A stretch of 34,926 bases of DNA from contig NZ_RAVW01000039.1 in NCBI RefSeq assembly GCF_003611585.1, positions 1 through 34,926 of the forward strand, given 5' to 3'. Shown here in pieces: positions 23,111 through 31,469 of this stretch (the stretch's first letter is position 1; every line of letters begins with the position of its first letter). This stretch comes from Corallococcus exercitus. Its GTDB lineage: Bacteria; Myxococcota; Myxococcia; Myxococcales; Myxococcaceae. The notes beneath the pieces were generated by a model. The model was not told the DNA's origin, searched no databases, and worked only from the letters and a program-made list of their open reading frames with translations. A program made the position numbers and the translations under genes.

Positions 23111-25297
23111 ATGACTGGACCGCGCGCCTCTTCCCGTCTGTCGCTCCCCTGCCGCCTGGGTCTGGTGTTGCTGCTGCCCGGAGTGGCCACCGCGCAGGCC
23201 GTGGGGAGTGAGCCACCGGAGAAGGCAGGGTCGGCCACCGTCACGGCGCCGCCGGACTCCAAGACGCCCCCTGACGCCGGGACACGGACGGTCGTCACCG
23301 CGACGCGCCTGCCGCGTCCGCTCCGGGACGTGCCCGCCACCACGGTGGTGATTCCGCGCGCGGAGATGGAGCGCAGCCCCACGCTCACGCAGGACGCGCT
23401 CATCCGCACGCTGCCTTCCGCCGCCACGTTCCGCCGCACGCCTTCCCTGGTCGCGGACCCCACGGCGCAGGGGCTCAACCTTCGCGGGCTCGCGCCCTCC
23501 GGCGTGGCTCGCGGGCTCGTGCTCCTGGATGGCCTTCCCTTCAACGACCCCTACGGCGGCTGGGTGTTCTGGCGCGCCCTGCCCCGCCTGGGCCTGGACC
23601 GCATCGAGGTCGTCCCCACCGGCGGCTCCGCGCTCTATGGCAGCGCCGCGCTGGGCGGCGTCGTGCAGCTGTTCTCACGGCCCATCACCGGCCCGGTGCT
23701 CGACGCCGACGTGTCCGTGGGCAACCTGGGCACCGGCTTCGTCGCCGCTCGCGTCGCGGACCGCTGGGGCCGCGTGGGCGCTTCGCTGGAGGTCGAGGGC
23801 CTCACCAGCGACGGCTACCCCATCGTCCCCGAGAACCAGCGCGGCCGCGTCGACAGTGACACGCCGTCCAGGCACGTCAGCGCCCAGGCCCGCGTCGAGG
23901 CGGAGGCCACCGACCACCTCTCCCTCTCCGCCCGCGCGGGCGTGTTCCGCGAGACGCAGAACGGCGGCACCCAGTACACCGTCGCCAGCGTGGACCTCGC
24001 GTGGTTCGCCGCGAGCGCCCGCCTCCGCACGGACGCCGCCGGCGCCTTCGAACTGGGCCTCTACGGCCGCACCCAGCACTTCGCGCAGGACCGCGCCCGC
24101 GTCACCCCGGACCGCAACTTCGAGATCCGCTCCGCCCTCCAGGACGTGCCCGCGAATGATCAGGGCGGCTCGCTCGTCTGGACCGGCCCGGACCTGACGC
24201 TGGGCGGAACCCACGTGCTCGCCGCGGGCGTGGACGTGCGCCGCTCCGCGGGCAGGGCCGACGAGCTGCTCTTCCCCGCCACCTACACCCCCACGACGCT
24301 CTACGCGCGCACCACGCGGGGCACGCAGGTGTCCGGCGGCGTCTTCGTGCAGGACCTCTACACCGTGTCCCCCGCGCTGGAGTTCGCCGGCACGCTGCGC
24401 TGGGACACATGGCGCAACTTCAACGGCAACCAACTGGAGAGCCTCGCGAACGGCGCCACCCCGTCCACCGACTTCGAGCCCCGCACCGCCAGACAGCTCA
24501 GCCCACGCCTCGCCGCGCGCGTGCGCCCCCTGGACTGGCTCACCCTGCGCGCCTCCGCCTACCGCGCCTTCCGCGCCCCCACGCTCAACGAGCTCTACCG
24601 CCCCTTCCAGGTGGGCACCGTCCTCACCGCCGCCAACCCGGACCTGGGCCCCGAGCGCCTCTGGGGCACCGAGGCCGGCGTGGAGGCCACCGGCCCGCGG
24701 GGGCTCACCGGCCGCGTCACCGGCTTCTGGAACGTGCTGGACGCGCCCGTCACCAACGTCACCCTCGCCACGCCCCTGCCGGACGGCACCACCCGCCAGC
24801 GCCAGAACCTGGGCCGCGCCCGCGTGCGAGGCGTGGAGCTGGGCGCGGACTGGCGCCTGTCCCGCCAGTGGACCGCGCTCGCCGCCTACACCTTCGTGGA
24901 CCCCGTCGTCACCCGCGCCCCCGGTCAGCCCGACCTCGTGGGTCGCCAGCTTCCGCAGGACCCCAGGCATCGCGGGGCGCTCGCCGTCACCTTCGACGAC
25001 CCGTCCATCGTCTCCGTCACCGCGCAGCTGCGCGTCTTCGGCCCGCAGTACGAGGACGACCTCAACACGCGCGGCATGGGCGGCGCGGCGGTGGTGGACC
25101 TGTTCGTGAGCCGCCACCTCTTCTGGAAGGTGGACGCGTTCGGCGCGGTGGAGAACCTCTTCGACCGCCAGTACCTCGCGGGCCGCGCGGGCGTGGACAC
25201 GCTCGGCCCGCCCTTCCAGGCGCGCGTGGGCCTGCGCCTGCGCGACGTGTTCAGCGAATCGAACGCACGGGCGGCACCGGGCGCACCGGCCCGTTGA
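23111..25297 (+). CDS. TonB-dependent outer-membrane receptor
   Basis: A 728-residue protein with a signal peptide ending near VATAQA. A Pro-rich spacer is followed by a TonB-box-like TRTVVTATR (about 57-65). The plug domain is next, with GLNLRGLAPSGVARGLVLLDG and ALYGSAALGGVVQLFS, then a long beta-barrel rich in alternating aromatic and polar strands, ending ENLFDRQYLAGR...PPFQARVGLRLRDVF and about 14 extra residues. Such receptors import metal chelates, cobalamin or other scarce ligands with TonB/ExbBD energy. The substrate is not evident. Because it follows a cluster with a lanthanide-type enzyme by 61 nt, metal-chelate or PQQ uptake is a guess worth testing. The 3' end overlaps the convergent helicase gene by 47 nt. 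Confidence 0.92.
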   Translation: MTGPRASSRLSLPCRLGLVLLLPGVATAQAVGSEPPEKAGSATVTAPPDSKTPPDAGTRTVVTATRLPRPLRDVPATTVVIPRAEMERSPTLTQDALIRTLPSAATFRRTPSLVADPTAQGLNLRGLAPSGVARGLVLLDGLPFNDPYGGWVFWRALPRLGLDRIEVVPTGGSALYGSAALGGVVQLFSRPITGPVLDADVSVGNLGTGFVAARVADRWGRVGASLEVEGLTSDGYPIVPENQRGRVDSDTPSRHVSAQARVEAEATDHLSLSARAGVFRETQNGGTQYTVASVDLAWFAASARLRTDAAGAFELGLYGRTQHFAQDRARVTPDRNFEIRSALQDVPANDQGGSLVWTGPDLTLGGTHVLAAGVDVRRSAGRADELLFPATYTPTTLYARTTRGTQVSGGVFVQDLYTVSPALEFAGTLRWDTWRNFNGNQLESLANGATPSTDFEPRTARQLSPRLAARVRPLDWLTLRASAYRAFRAPTLNELYRPFQVGTVLTAANPDLGPERLWGTEAGVEATGPRGLTGRVTGFWNVLDAPVTNVTLATPLPDGTTRQRQNLGRARVRGVELGADWRLSRQWTALAAYTFVDPVVTRAPGQPDLVGRQLPQDPRHRGALAVTFDDPSIVSVTAQLRVFGPQYEDDLNTRGMGGAAVVDLFVSRHLFWKVDAFGAVENLFDRQYLAGRAGVDTLGPPFQARVGLRLRDVFSESNARAAPGAPAR

Positions 25298-27248
25298 ACC
25301 AGCGGCTCAGCTCCGTCGTGTCCTCCATCCGCTTCGCGGGCGGCAGGCTGGAGAGGAACACCCGGCCGTAGCTCTTGGTCACGATGCGGCGGTCCAGCAT
25401 CGCCACGATGCCCCGGTCCGCCTGCGTGCGGATGAGCCGCCCGAAGCCCTGCCGCAGCGCCAGCGCCGCCTGGGGCAGCTGGTACTGATCAAACGGTTCC
25501 TCACCGCGCGCTTGAATCTGACGGATGCGCGCGGCCACCAGCGGGTCGCCCGGCGAGGCGAACGGGAGCCGGTCGATGATGACCAGGCTCAGCGCGTCCC
25601 CGGGCACGTCCACGCCCTCCCAGAAGCTGTGCGCGGCGAAGAGCACGCTGGGCGTCTGGCGGAAGGCGTCCAGCAGCTGCTGCTTGGGCCGCTCCCCCTG
25701 GAGCAGCGCCTGGTAGGGCAGCCGCGTCGCCGTCAGCTCGTACGCGCGCACCATGTTGCGCAGCGACGTGAAGAGCACGAACGCGCGCCCGCCCGTCACT
25801 TCACACAGCTGGACGATTTCTTCCGCCGCGGCCTCGATGAAGCCCGGGGCGCTGGGGTCCGGCAGGTGCGTGGGCAGGTACAGCGCGGACTGGCGCGGGA
25901 AGTCGAACGGGCTGGGCACCGCCAGCGTGCGCACGCGCGTCACCGGCTGGCCCTCGTCGTCGTACATGCCCATGCGCTTGGCGAAGAAGTCGAAGCGGCT
26001 GTCCGCCGCGAGCGTCGCGGAGGTGAACACCACTGTGTCCAGCGCGCCGTAGAGCCGGTCGCGCAGCTCCTTCGCCACGTCGATGGGGTTCGCGCGCAGG
26101 AACAGCCCCTTGCCTCGCGCCTCCGCCCAGTACACGTGGTCCGCGGACTCGGACTTCTCCAGGAACGTGAGCTGCTCGGCCATCTCCTCCGCGCGGCGGT
26201 GGATGGCGGCCAATTCCGGCTCGCGCTCGCTGCCCGCGAAGGACGCGAGCGCCGCCAGCCCCTCGCGCACCTGCTCCAGCGCGCCGGACAGCTTGCCCAT
26301 CGTCTCCGGGCGCAGGGCCACGGTGGACTCCTGGCTGGACAGCCCCAGCGCGCGCGGCGCCTGGAGGAACAGCGCGTCCGCGTGCGAGCGCACCCGCTGG
26401 GCCAGCGCGGAGAGCGTCGCGTGCCGCTCGTCCTTCGCCGGCAGGGCCGCCACCGCGTCGCGCGACAGCTCCTCCAGCCGGTAGTTGGACACGCTGCACC
26501 CGAAGTGGCTGCTGGCCGCGTCCTCCAGGGCGTGCGCCTCGTCGAAGATGACGGCGTCGTAGAAGGGCAGCACCCCTTCCGTGCGCTTGCCGGAGCTGCG
26601 CAGCGCCAGGTCCGCGAAGAACAGGTGGTGGTTCACCACCAGCAGGTCCGCGACCTCCGCGCGCTTGCGCATCCGCGTGACGAAACATGTTTCATACAGC
26701 GAGCAGCGCGAGCCCAGGCACGTCTCCGATGTGGTGGACAGCCGCGACCACGCGGCGAAGGACTCCGGCAGGTCCAGCTCCGCCCGGTCCCCCGTCTCCG
26801 TCTGCGTCACCCACTTCTTGAGCAGCGGCCACTGCTTCGCCTCCTCCTTCGAGACGAACTGCGGATCCTTCTCGAAGGACTCGTAGCGGTGCAGGCACAG
26901 GTAGTTGCCGCGCCCCTTGAGGTACGCCGCCTCGAAGCGCAGCCCCAGCTTCTCGCTGAGCAGCGGCAGGTCCTTGAAGAACACCTGGTCCTGCAGCGTC
27001 TTGGTGGCCGTGGACACCACCACCTTGCGCCCCGACAGGAGCGCGGGCACCAGGTAGGCCAGCGTCTTGCCCGTGCCCGTGCCGGCCTCCGCCAGCAGGT
27101 AGCTTCCCTCCGCGAAGGCCCGCTCCACGGCGCGCGCCATCTGGAGCTGCTCCGGGCGGTGCTCGTACGCGGGCAGCGCCTCTTCCAGCGCGCCACCAGG
27201 ACCCAGCAGGCTGTCGACAGAAGGGGGACGGGGCGCGGGCGCGGACAT
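25251..27248 (-). CDS. dinG: DinG/XPD-like ATP-dependent DNA helicase
   Basis: A 665-residue superfamily 2 helicase with 5'-3' polarity expected. Motifs are Walker A EAGTGTGKTLAYL (about 50), STATKTLQDQ, the DEAH box (IFDEAHALED), VVFTSATL, and the C-terminal FWEGVDVPGD and QGFGRLIRTQADRG. Four cysteines between motifs I and II (YLC, then TCLGSRC and YETC) are spaced like the Fe-S cluster of XPD/DinG. There is no exonuclease domain, as in proteobacterial DinG. It probably resolves R-loops or damaged replication structures. The ATG at 27248 is chosen because the protein from there fits the family; an upstream GTG at 27332 would add 28 unrelated residues. Confidence 0.93.
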   Translation of the reverse strand: MSAPAPRPPSVDSLLGPGGALEEALPAYEHRPEQLQMARAVERAFAEGSYLLAEAGTGTGKTLAYLVPALLSGRKVVVSTATKTLQDQVFFKDLPLLSEKLGLRFEAAYLKGRGNYLCLHRYESFEKDPQFVSKEEAKQWPLLKKWVTQTETGDRAELDLPESFAAWSRLSTTSETCLGSRCSLYETCFVTRMRKRAEVADLLVVNHHLFFADLALRSSGKRTEGVLPFYDAVIFDEAHALEDAASSHFGCSVSNYRLEELSRDAVAALPAKDERHATLSALAQRVRSHADALFLQAPRALGLSSQESTVALRPETMGKLSGALEQVREGLAALASFAGSEREPELAAIHRRAEEMAEQLTFLEKSESADHVYWAEARGKGLFLRANPIDVAKELRDRLYGALDTVVFTSATLAADSRFDFFAKRMGMYDDEGQPVTRVRTLAVPSPFDFPRQSALYLPTHLPDPSAPGFIEAAAEEIVQLCEVTGGRAFVLFTSLRNMVRAYELTATRLPYQALLQGERPKQQLLDAFRQTPSVLFAAHSFWEGVDVPGDALSLVIIDRLPFASPGDPLVAARIRQIQARGEEPFDQYQLPQAALALRQGFGRLIRTQADRGIVAMLDRRIVTKSYGRVFLSSLPPAKRMEDTTELSRWFNGPVRPVPPVRSIR

Positions 27249-27370
27249 GCGGCGGTCTTCGGGGGGAAGGAGGGCTCGGAAAGGCGGCCCCGCAGGATAA
27301 CAGCGCCCGGGGCACCCCGCGCGTTCCGTCACACGCCCCTGAAGCCTTGTCCCCCGCCCGCCCGGGAAGC

Positions 27371-27395
27371 GGCCCGGCCAGCGCCCCTCCGGGCC
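27371..27395 (-). terminator. Possible terminator hairpin after the zinc-ribbon gene
   Basis: GGCCCGG / CCGGGCC with an 11-nt loop, extended by AA/TT pairs across a bulge, starting 7 nt past the stop of the zinc-ribbon gene on the - strand. It lies between this gene and dinG and may separate the two transcripts. No T-tract. Confidence 0.4.
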
Positions 27396-27401
27396 TTCCG
27401 C

Positions 27402-28226
27402 CTAGAAGGACCCGCGCAGCATCTGGAGGAGGAACACCACCAGCGCCAGGGCCACCACCAGCACCCCGCCCATCACCGTGTTCTTCACCTTGCGAGCCAG
27501 CGCCGGAGACGGCCCGTCGGAGGCGAGCGGCACCGCGGACGTCACCCGGCGCACCACCTCTTCCCGCCCGCGCAGGGCCTGGGCGTCGTTCGGCGCCCGG
27601 GCCAGCCGCAGGCGGTACAGCCGGCCCACCATGGCCAGCTCCCCCCGCCCCATCGCCTGGGACAGCAGGCGGTCGTGCGCGTCCCAGTCGTGCCACGTGC
27701 CCATCAGCGCGTGCCACTCCGTGGCCAGGAGCGCGGAGGGCTGGTGCTCGTCCGGGATGAAGTTGGCGTAGACCAGCCCGCACTGCGCGCAGGCCCCGGC
27801 GTCGTCGCGAATGGGCGCCACGCACTTGGGGCAGTGGCCCGGCGGCGCCTGGAAGGGGTCCCCGTCGAAGTCCGGCGGGGCGACGGAGGCCGCATCCGAG
27901 CGAATCACCCGCAGCGCGGTGACGCTGGCCCGGGCGGGCGCGGGCGGAATGAACGCCTCCGGCGCGGGCATCGCCATGGCGGCGCCGTCACCTCCGCGAG
28001 GTCCCGGCACGGCGTCGTCCCGGGACGCCTCCCGCGCGATGACCGGGGCCATGGGGGGGGCCACCGGCGACACGGACGCCACCGGCTGCGCGGGCGACGC
28101 GGACGGGGACGGCCCCGCGAGCGTCTTCGCGCCACACACCCGGCACGTCACGGCCAGCTGGCCGTCCTCGATGCGGAAGGACTCCACCTGGACCAGCCGC
28201 TCGCAGCCTTCGCACTGGTACTTCAT
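27402..28226 (-). CDS. Tail-anchored double zinc-ribbon protein, unknown function
   Basis: A 274-residue protein. The N terminus has a zinc ribbon made of CEGC (about 5-8) and CRVC (about 28-31), like MJ0042-type ribbons of myxobacterial regulators. A Pro/Ala-rich linker of about 100 residues leads to a second ribbon, CPKC...CAQCG. A soluble alpha-helical stretch follows, then one C-terminal membrane helix (about 250-268, GGVLVVALALVVFLLQML) with a few residues after it, so it should be a tail-anchored cytoplasmic-facing protein. The ATG overlaps the stop of the M50 protease gene (ATGA) and has GAGAGGTG upstream. Function is not recognised; context suggests it works with, or is cut by, the protease. 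Confidence 0.85.
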   Translation of the reverse strand: MKYQCEGCERLVQVESFRIEDGQLAVTCRVCGAKTLAGPSPSASPAQPVASVSPVAPPMAPVIAREASRDDAVPGPRGGDGAAMAMPAPEAFIPPAPARASVTALRVIRSDAASVAPPDFDGDPFQAPPGHCPKCVAPIRDDAGACAQCGLVYANFIPDEHQPSALLATEWHALMGTWHDWDAHDRLLSQAMGRGELAMVGRLYRLRLARAPNDAQALRGREEVVRRVTSAVPLASDGPSPALARKVKNTVMGGVLVVALALVVFLLQMLRGSF

Positions 28227-29224
28227 GACCACACCTCTCGCAGCGGAATGGGCATCGCGCACCCTACCAGCGCCAGCAGGCACAGCGCGCAGATGAGCTT
28301 GCGCGAGGGGCTCAGGGGCTCCTCCGGCCGCACCACCTCCGGGTGGCCGAAGCCCACGACCTTGCTCGCCACCACCAGCCACAGGCCCCACGACGCGGTG
28401 ACGAACACGGTGAGGAAGAGCAGCACCAGCGCCACGCCCTGCCCCACCCGGCGGGCCTTCGCCCCGAACACCGCGAACGTCAGGTGCCCGCCGTCCAGCT
28501 GTCCCACCGGCAGCAGGTTGAGCAGCGTCACCAGCAGGCCGAACCACGCGGCGATCACCACCGGGTGCACCACCACGTCCTTGCCCTCCGGCACGGGCCC
28601 CAGCGCCAGCCACGTCAGCGCCTTCATGAGGAGGTTGTCGCCGAACAGCGTCTGGTGGCTCGTGTAGACGAGGTCCGCCGCGGGCGGCGCCTGCGTCAGC
28701 TTCTCCATCACCCAATGCAGCAGGTTCTGTCCCAGCACCCACAGCGACGAATCACCGGGGAACGGGGACGGCACCGGCGGCGAGTCCACCACCGTGGAGT
28801 GCAACAGCCCCCAGTAGAGCAGGGGCAGCGCCACCACCAGGCCCGCCAGCGGCCCCGCGGCGCCGATGTCCACCAGCGCGTTGCGGGTGGGGATGCGCCC
28901 GCGCAGCCGGATGACCGCGCCCAGCGTGCCCAGGCTCCCCGGCACCGGCAGTGGGATGAAGTACGGCAGGGACGTGTCCACCCGGTGCCAGCGCGCCAGC
29001 ACGTAGTGCCCCATCTCGTGCGAGCCCAGGATGGAGAGCAGCGACACGCTGAAGAACAGCGCCTGCGTCCGGTCCTCCGCCAGCAGTCCGCCCCCGCTGA
29101 ACGGGAACGAGCGCCCGAAGAGCAGCAGGTACGCGAGGAACGTCGTCCCCAGGGTCACCCCGAACAGCAGCAGGTGCAGCCAGACGCGGGAGGGGGTGGG
29201 ACGCGGGAGGGAAACCGGGTGCAT
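28223..29224 (-). CDS. M50-family (site-2-type) intramembrane zinc metalloprotease
   Basis: A 333-residue polytopic protein with the zinc motif HEMGH (H69, E70, H73) in a membrane helix and the third ligand region LPVGQLDGGH (D244) near the C terminus. Between them is the family's GAAGPLAGLVVALPLLY segment, and about seven helices are predicted. Site-2 proteases cut membrane-spanning segments of regulatory proteins. There is no PDZ domain and no obvious CBS domain. The ATG at 29224 follows GTGAGG at about 14 nt; codons further upstream lie in a promoter region. It overlaps the tail-anchored zinc-ribbon gene by 4 nt, which makes that protein a natural candidate partner. Confidence 0.92.
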   Translation of the reverse strand: MHPVSLPRPTPSRVWLHLLLFGVTLGTTFLAYLLLFGRSFPFSGGGLLAEDRTQALFFSVSLLSILGSHEMGHYVLARWHRVDTSLPYFIPLPVPGSLGTLGAVIRLRGRIPTRNALVDIGAAGPLAGLVVALPLLYWGLLHSTVVDSPPVPSPFPGDSSLWVLGQNLLHWVMEKLTQAPPAADLVYTSHQTLFGDNLLMKALTWLALGPVPEGKDVVVHPVVIAAWFGLLVTLLNLLPVGQLDGGHLTFAVFGAKARRVGQGVALVLLFLTVFVTASWGLWLVVASKVVGFGHPEVVRPEEPLSPSRKLICALCLLALVGCAMPIPLREVWS

Positions 29225-29322
29225 GCGCGAAGATGCCTCACGTCCGCAAGGGGGGCGACCGGTCCTGGAGCGCCCCGCGGATGAAGTGTCAAACACAACT
29301 CGGATTACCCCGACCCGGGTCC

Positions 29323-29350
29323 TTGACTTGAAAAAGCCTTCTGCTACGAA
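29323..29350 (+). promoter_or_regulatory. Sigma-70-type promoter for the small lipoprotein gene
   Basis: TTGACT (29323-29328), 16-nt spacer, TACGAA (29345-29350). This places the transcript start near 29357 and leaves a leader of about 80 nt before GGGGAG and the ATG. The palindrome GACCCGGGTC (29312-29321) abuts the -35 box, where a repressor or activator could bind. Confidence 0.6.
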
Positions 29351-29439
29351 CCGCGCCGCTTGAGGTTTCACCGAACGGCGGAGCGCCCGTCCGGGTCGTT
29401 CCGCCACCATCCAAGCCACCGTCAGTTGGGGAGATAACC

Positions 29440-29787
29440 ATGAAGAAGTTCATCCTGTCCGCCGTTGCCGCCGCCTCGCTCGTGGGCTGCACCAGCGTCG
29501 AGTCCGCCGTCGTCTCCGGTTCCGAGATCGCCGCCAACGGCGAGGCCGTGGCCGTCATCCAGGGCAGCTCCCTGGGCCTGACCGCGATCTTCCACATCAT
29601 CGACATCGTCCAGAGCGACCTGGACACCGTGGTCAACAAGCTCCTCATCACCGAGGCGAAGGCCATGGGCGCCTCCAAGGTGGACCTGAAGTCGGCGAAC
29701 ACCACGCCCCGTCACGGCATCTTCGCCCTGTTCGGCACCATCATCGGCATCACCAGCTCCTCCGCGACCGGCGTGGCGGTGAAGTAG
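29440..29787 (+). CDS. Small lipoprotein, unknown function
   Basis: A 115-residue protein with a clear lipoprotein signal (MKKFILSAVAAASLVGC, lipid Cys17). The mature part has a hydrophobic stretch (LGLTAIFHIIDIV), a helical middle (KLLITEAKAMGASKVDL) and a C-terminal GIFALFGTIIGITSSSATG segment that could be an amphipathic or glycine-rich envelope-associated tail. I do not recognise the family with confidence. It has a good ribosome-binding site (GGGGAG), its own promoter and strong downstream hairpins, so it is probably an independent and well-expressed transcript. It is less extreme in GC than its neighbours at the 5' end. Confidence 0.85.
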   Translation: MKKFILSAVAAASLVGCTSVESAVVSGSEIAANGEAVAVIQGSSLGLTAIFHIIDIVQSDLDTVVNKLLITEAKAMGASKVDLKSANTTPRHGIFALFGTIIGITSSSATGVAVK

Positions 29788-29794
29788 TCCACGC

Positions 29795-29812
29795 TGCCTC
29801 CTCACCGAGGCA
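29795..29812 (+). terminator. First hairpin after the small lipoprotein gene
   Basis: TGCCTC / GAGGCA with a 6-nt loop, 8 nt after the stop codon. It precedes a stronger terminator and may protect the 3' end of the transcript. Confidence 0.5.
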
Positions 29813-29817
29813 GTCCG

Positions 29818-29848
29818 AAGGCCCCCTGGCGACAGCGGGGCCTTTTCC
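29818..29848 (+). terminator. Rho-independent terminator of the small lipoprotein gene
   Basis: AAGGCCCC / GGGGCCTT stem of 8 bp (29818-29825 and 29837-29844) with an 11-nt loop, running into TTTT and a pyrimidine-rich stretch. It is the most convincing intrinsic terminator in the window. Confidence 0.8.
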
Positions 29849-29886
29849 ATTTCAAGCCGGCCTCCGGGCCCGCTCTCGAGCCTCCC

Positions 29887-30708
29887 ATGCGCGCCCTCCT
29901 CCTCCTGCCCCTCGTGTGCCTCCTCGCGTGCCGCTCGTCCTCCTCCGGAGGCGCGAACGACGCGGAGCTGATGGCCCAGGTGCGCGAGAAGCTGGCCGCG
30001 CGCGACGCGAAGCTCCAGGCCTACCAGCTGGAGGGCACCCAGACGGAAGGGGAGACGGCCTCCGCGGGCTTCACCTTCGCGTACCGCGCGCCCCAGAAGA
30101 TGCGCGGCACCGTGTCCGCCCCCCAGGCGCGGCAGGTGTGGTGGGACGGCAAGCACCTGTACGAGCAGGTGGAGGCGACGAAGCAGTTCACCACCTTCAC
30201 GTCCCAGGTCTCCGCGGAGAAGCTGTCCGCGTTCCTCACTGAAATCTTCACCCCCTTCGTGCCGGACGGCTTCCGAGCGCCGCTGCTCTTGCGCAGCGCG
30301 AAGGCGAAGCGCACCACGGGCCTGTCCCAGGCGAAGGAGGCCGTGGAGCTGTCCATGGGGTTGGAGGGCGAGGCGGGCGGCGGCGTGGAGGTGACGTACG
30401 TGCTGCGCTGGCCCACGCTGGACTTCCTGGCCAAGCGGACGCGCGCGCCGGACGGCACCCGGGCGGAGGTGCGGATGGAGGAGGAGCACTGCGACGCCTC
30501 CCTGGGCCTGTGCGTGCCGCGAAAGCTCACCCGCTGGGTGGGTGATGCGAAGCAGGGGGAGACGGTGCTGTCCAAGGTGGACCTGAAGGGCTCGCTGCCC
30601 AACGACGCCTTCACCCCCGCCACGCCGGACGGATACAGCGTACAGACCCGGACACTCGTGGACAGTGAAGCGCAGGAGAGTGGACCGAAGCCACCCACGG
30701 GTGGTTGA
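29887..30708 (+). CDS. LolA/LolB-like lipoprotein
   Basis: A 273-residue protein with a lipoprotein signal ending CLLAC (Cys15) and a Ser/Gly-rich tether. The mature domain has alternating strands (YQLEGTQTEGETASAGFTFAYRAPQKMRGTVS, QVWWDGKHLYEQVEATKQFTTF) typical of the half-barrel fold of LolA/outer-membrane lipoprotein-sorting proteins, which bind lipid or acyl chains. Two cysteines (EEHCDASLGLC) may form a disulfide. The assignment is by fold pattern only. It starts 39 nt after the terminator of the preceding lipoprotein gene. The downstream HAD gene begins 47 nt later and may share its transcript. Confidence 0.8.
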   Translation: MRALLLLPLVCLLACRSSSSGGANDAELMAQVREKLAARDAKLQAYQLEGTQTEGETASAGFTFAYRAPQKMRGTVSAPQARQVWWDGKHLYEQVEATKQFTTFTSQVSAEKLSAFLTEIFTPFVPDGFRAPLLLRSAKAKRTTGLSQAKEAVELSMGLEGEAGGGVEVTYVLRWPTLDFLAKRTRAPDGTRAEVRMEEEHCDASLGLCVPRKLTRWVGDAKQGETVLSKVDLKGSLPNDAFTPATPDGYSVQTRTLVDSEAQESGPKPPTGG

Positions 30709-30755
30709 CCGGCCCACCGTCCATCGCCACCTTGGGCGGCGGAGGTTCGCCGCAC

Positions 30756-31469
30756 ATGGTCGAGAACGTCATCTTCGACGTGGATGGAACGCTGATCGAC
30801 TCCGTGGACGAGCACGCCGAGGCCTGGCGCCGGTCGTTCATCGAATTCGGTCGGGACATCCCGTTCGCGCACGTGCGCAGCCAGATTGGCAAGGGCGCGG
30901 ACCAGCTGTTGCCCGTCTTCTTCAACGACGAGGAGCTGGAGCGCTTCGGCAAGGACCTGGAGGAGTACCGCTCCGCGCTCTTCAAGCGAGAGTTCCTGCC
31001 CAAGGTGCGCTGCTTCCCGCGCGTGAAGGAGCTGTTCCAGCAGCTGCGCAAGCGCGGCCGCAAGGTCGCCCTGGCCTCCAGCGCCAAGGACGACGAGCTC
31101 AAGCGCTACGTGGAGCTGTGCGGCATCGACGGCCTGTTCGAGGCGAAGACGAACAAGGACGAGGTCGACAAGAGCAAGCCGCACCCGGACATCTTCGAGG
31201 CGGCGCTCACGAAGCTGGGCAAGCCGGACCCCGCCACGGTGGTGGTGGTGGGTGACACGCCGTACGACGCGCTCGCCGCGGGCAAGCTGCACCTGGCGTC
31301 TGTGGGCGTGCTGTGCGGCGGCTTCCGCCCGGACGACCTGCGCACGGCGGGCTGCCGCACGCTGGTGAAGGACCCCGCGGAGCTCCTGCGACGCCTGGAA
31401 GAGGACCCCGAGGCCTGGCCCTGGGACGCGGCGTCGCGGGACACCTCCAAGGACGAGGAGTCGCGCTGA
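30756..31469 (+). CDS. HAD-superfamily hydrolase (phosphoglycolate-phosphatase-like)
   Basis: A 237-residue haloacid-dehalogenase-type phosphatase. Motif I is DVDGTLIDS (nucleophile Asp9), motif II the Ser in ALASSAKDD, motif III Lys in KSKPHPDIF, and motif IV GDTPYDALAA. A helical cap lies between motifs I and II, as in phosphoglycolate phosphatase and beta-phosphoglucomutase. It probably hydrolyses a small phosphorylated metabolite. The ATG at 30756 has GGAGGT 9 nt upstream, better than a GTG at 30705. The last eight codons, ending S-K-D-E-E-S-R-stop, are the first copy of a repeat that continues for about 280 nt downstream. Confidence 0.92.
   Translation: MVENVIFDVDGTLIDSVDEHAEAWRRSFIEFGRDIPFAHVRSQIGKGADQLLPVFFNDEELERFGKDLEEYRSALFKREFLPKVRCFPRVKELFQQLRKRGRKVALASSAKDDELKRYVELCGIDGLFEAKTNKDEVDKSKPHPDIFEAALTKLGKPDPATVVVVGDTPYDALAAGKLHLASVGVLCGGFRPDDLRTAGCRTLVKDPAELLRRLEEDPEAWPWDAASRDTSKDEESR

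Noticed and set aside
25512-28667. Very long open frame on the + strand (about 1050 codons) opposite the helicase and zinc-ribbon genes.
   Set aside because: It is antisense to three convincing genes, crosses their boundaries and has shadow-type composition. GC bias makes such frames common here.
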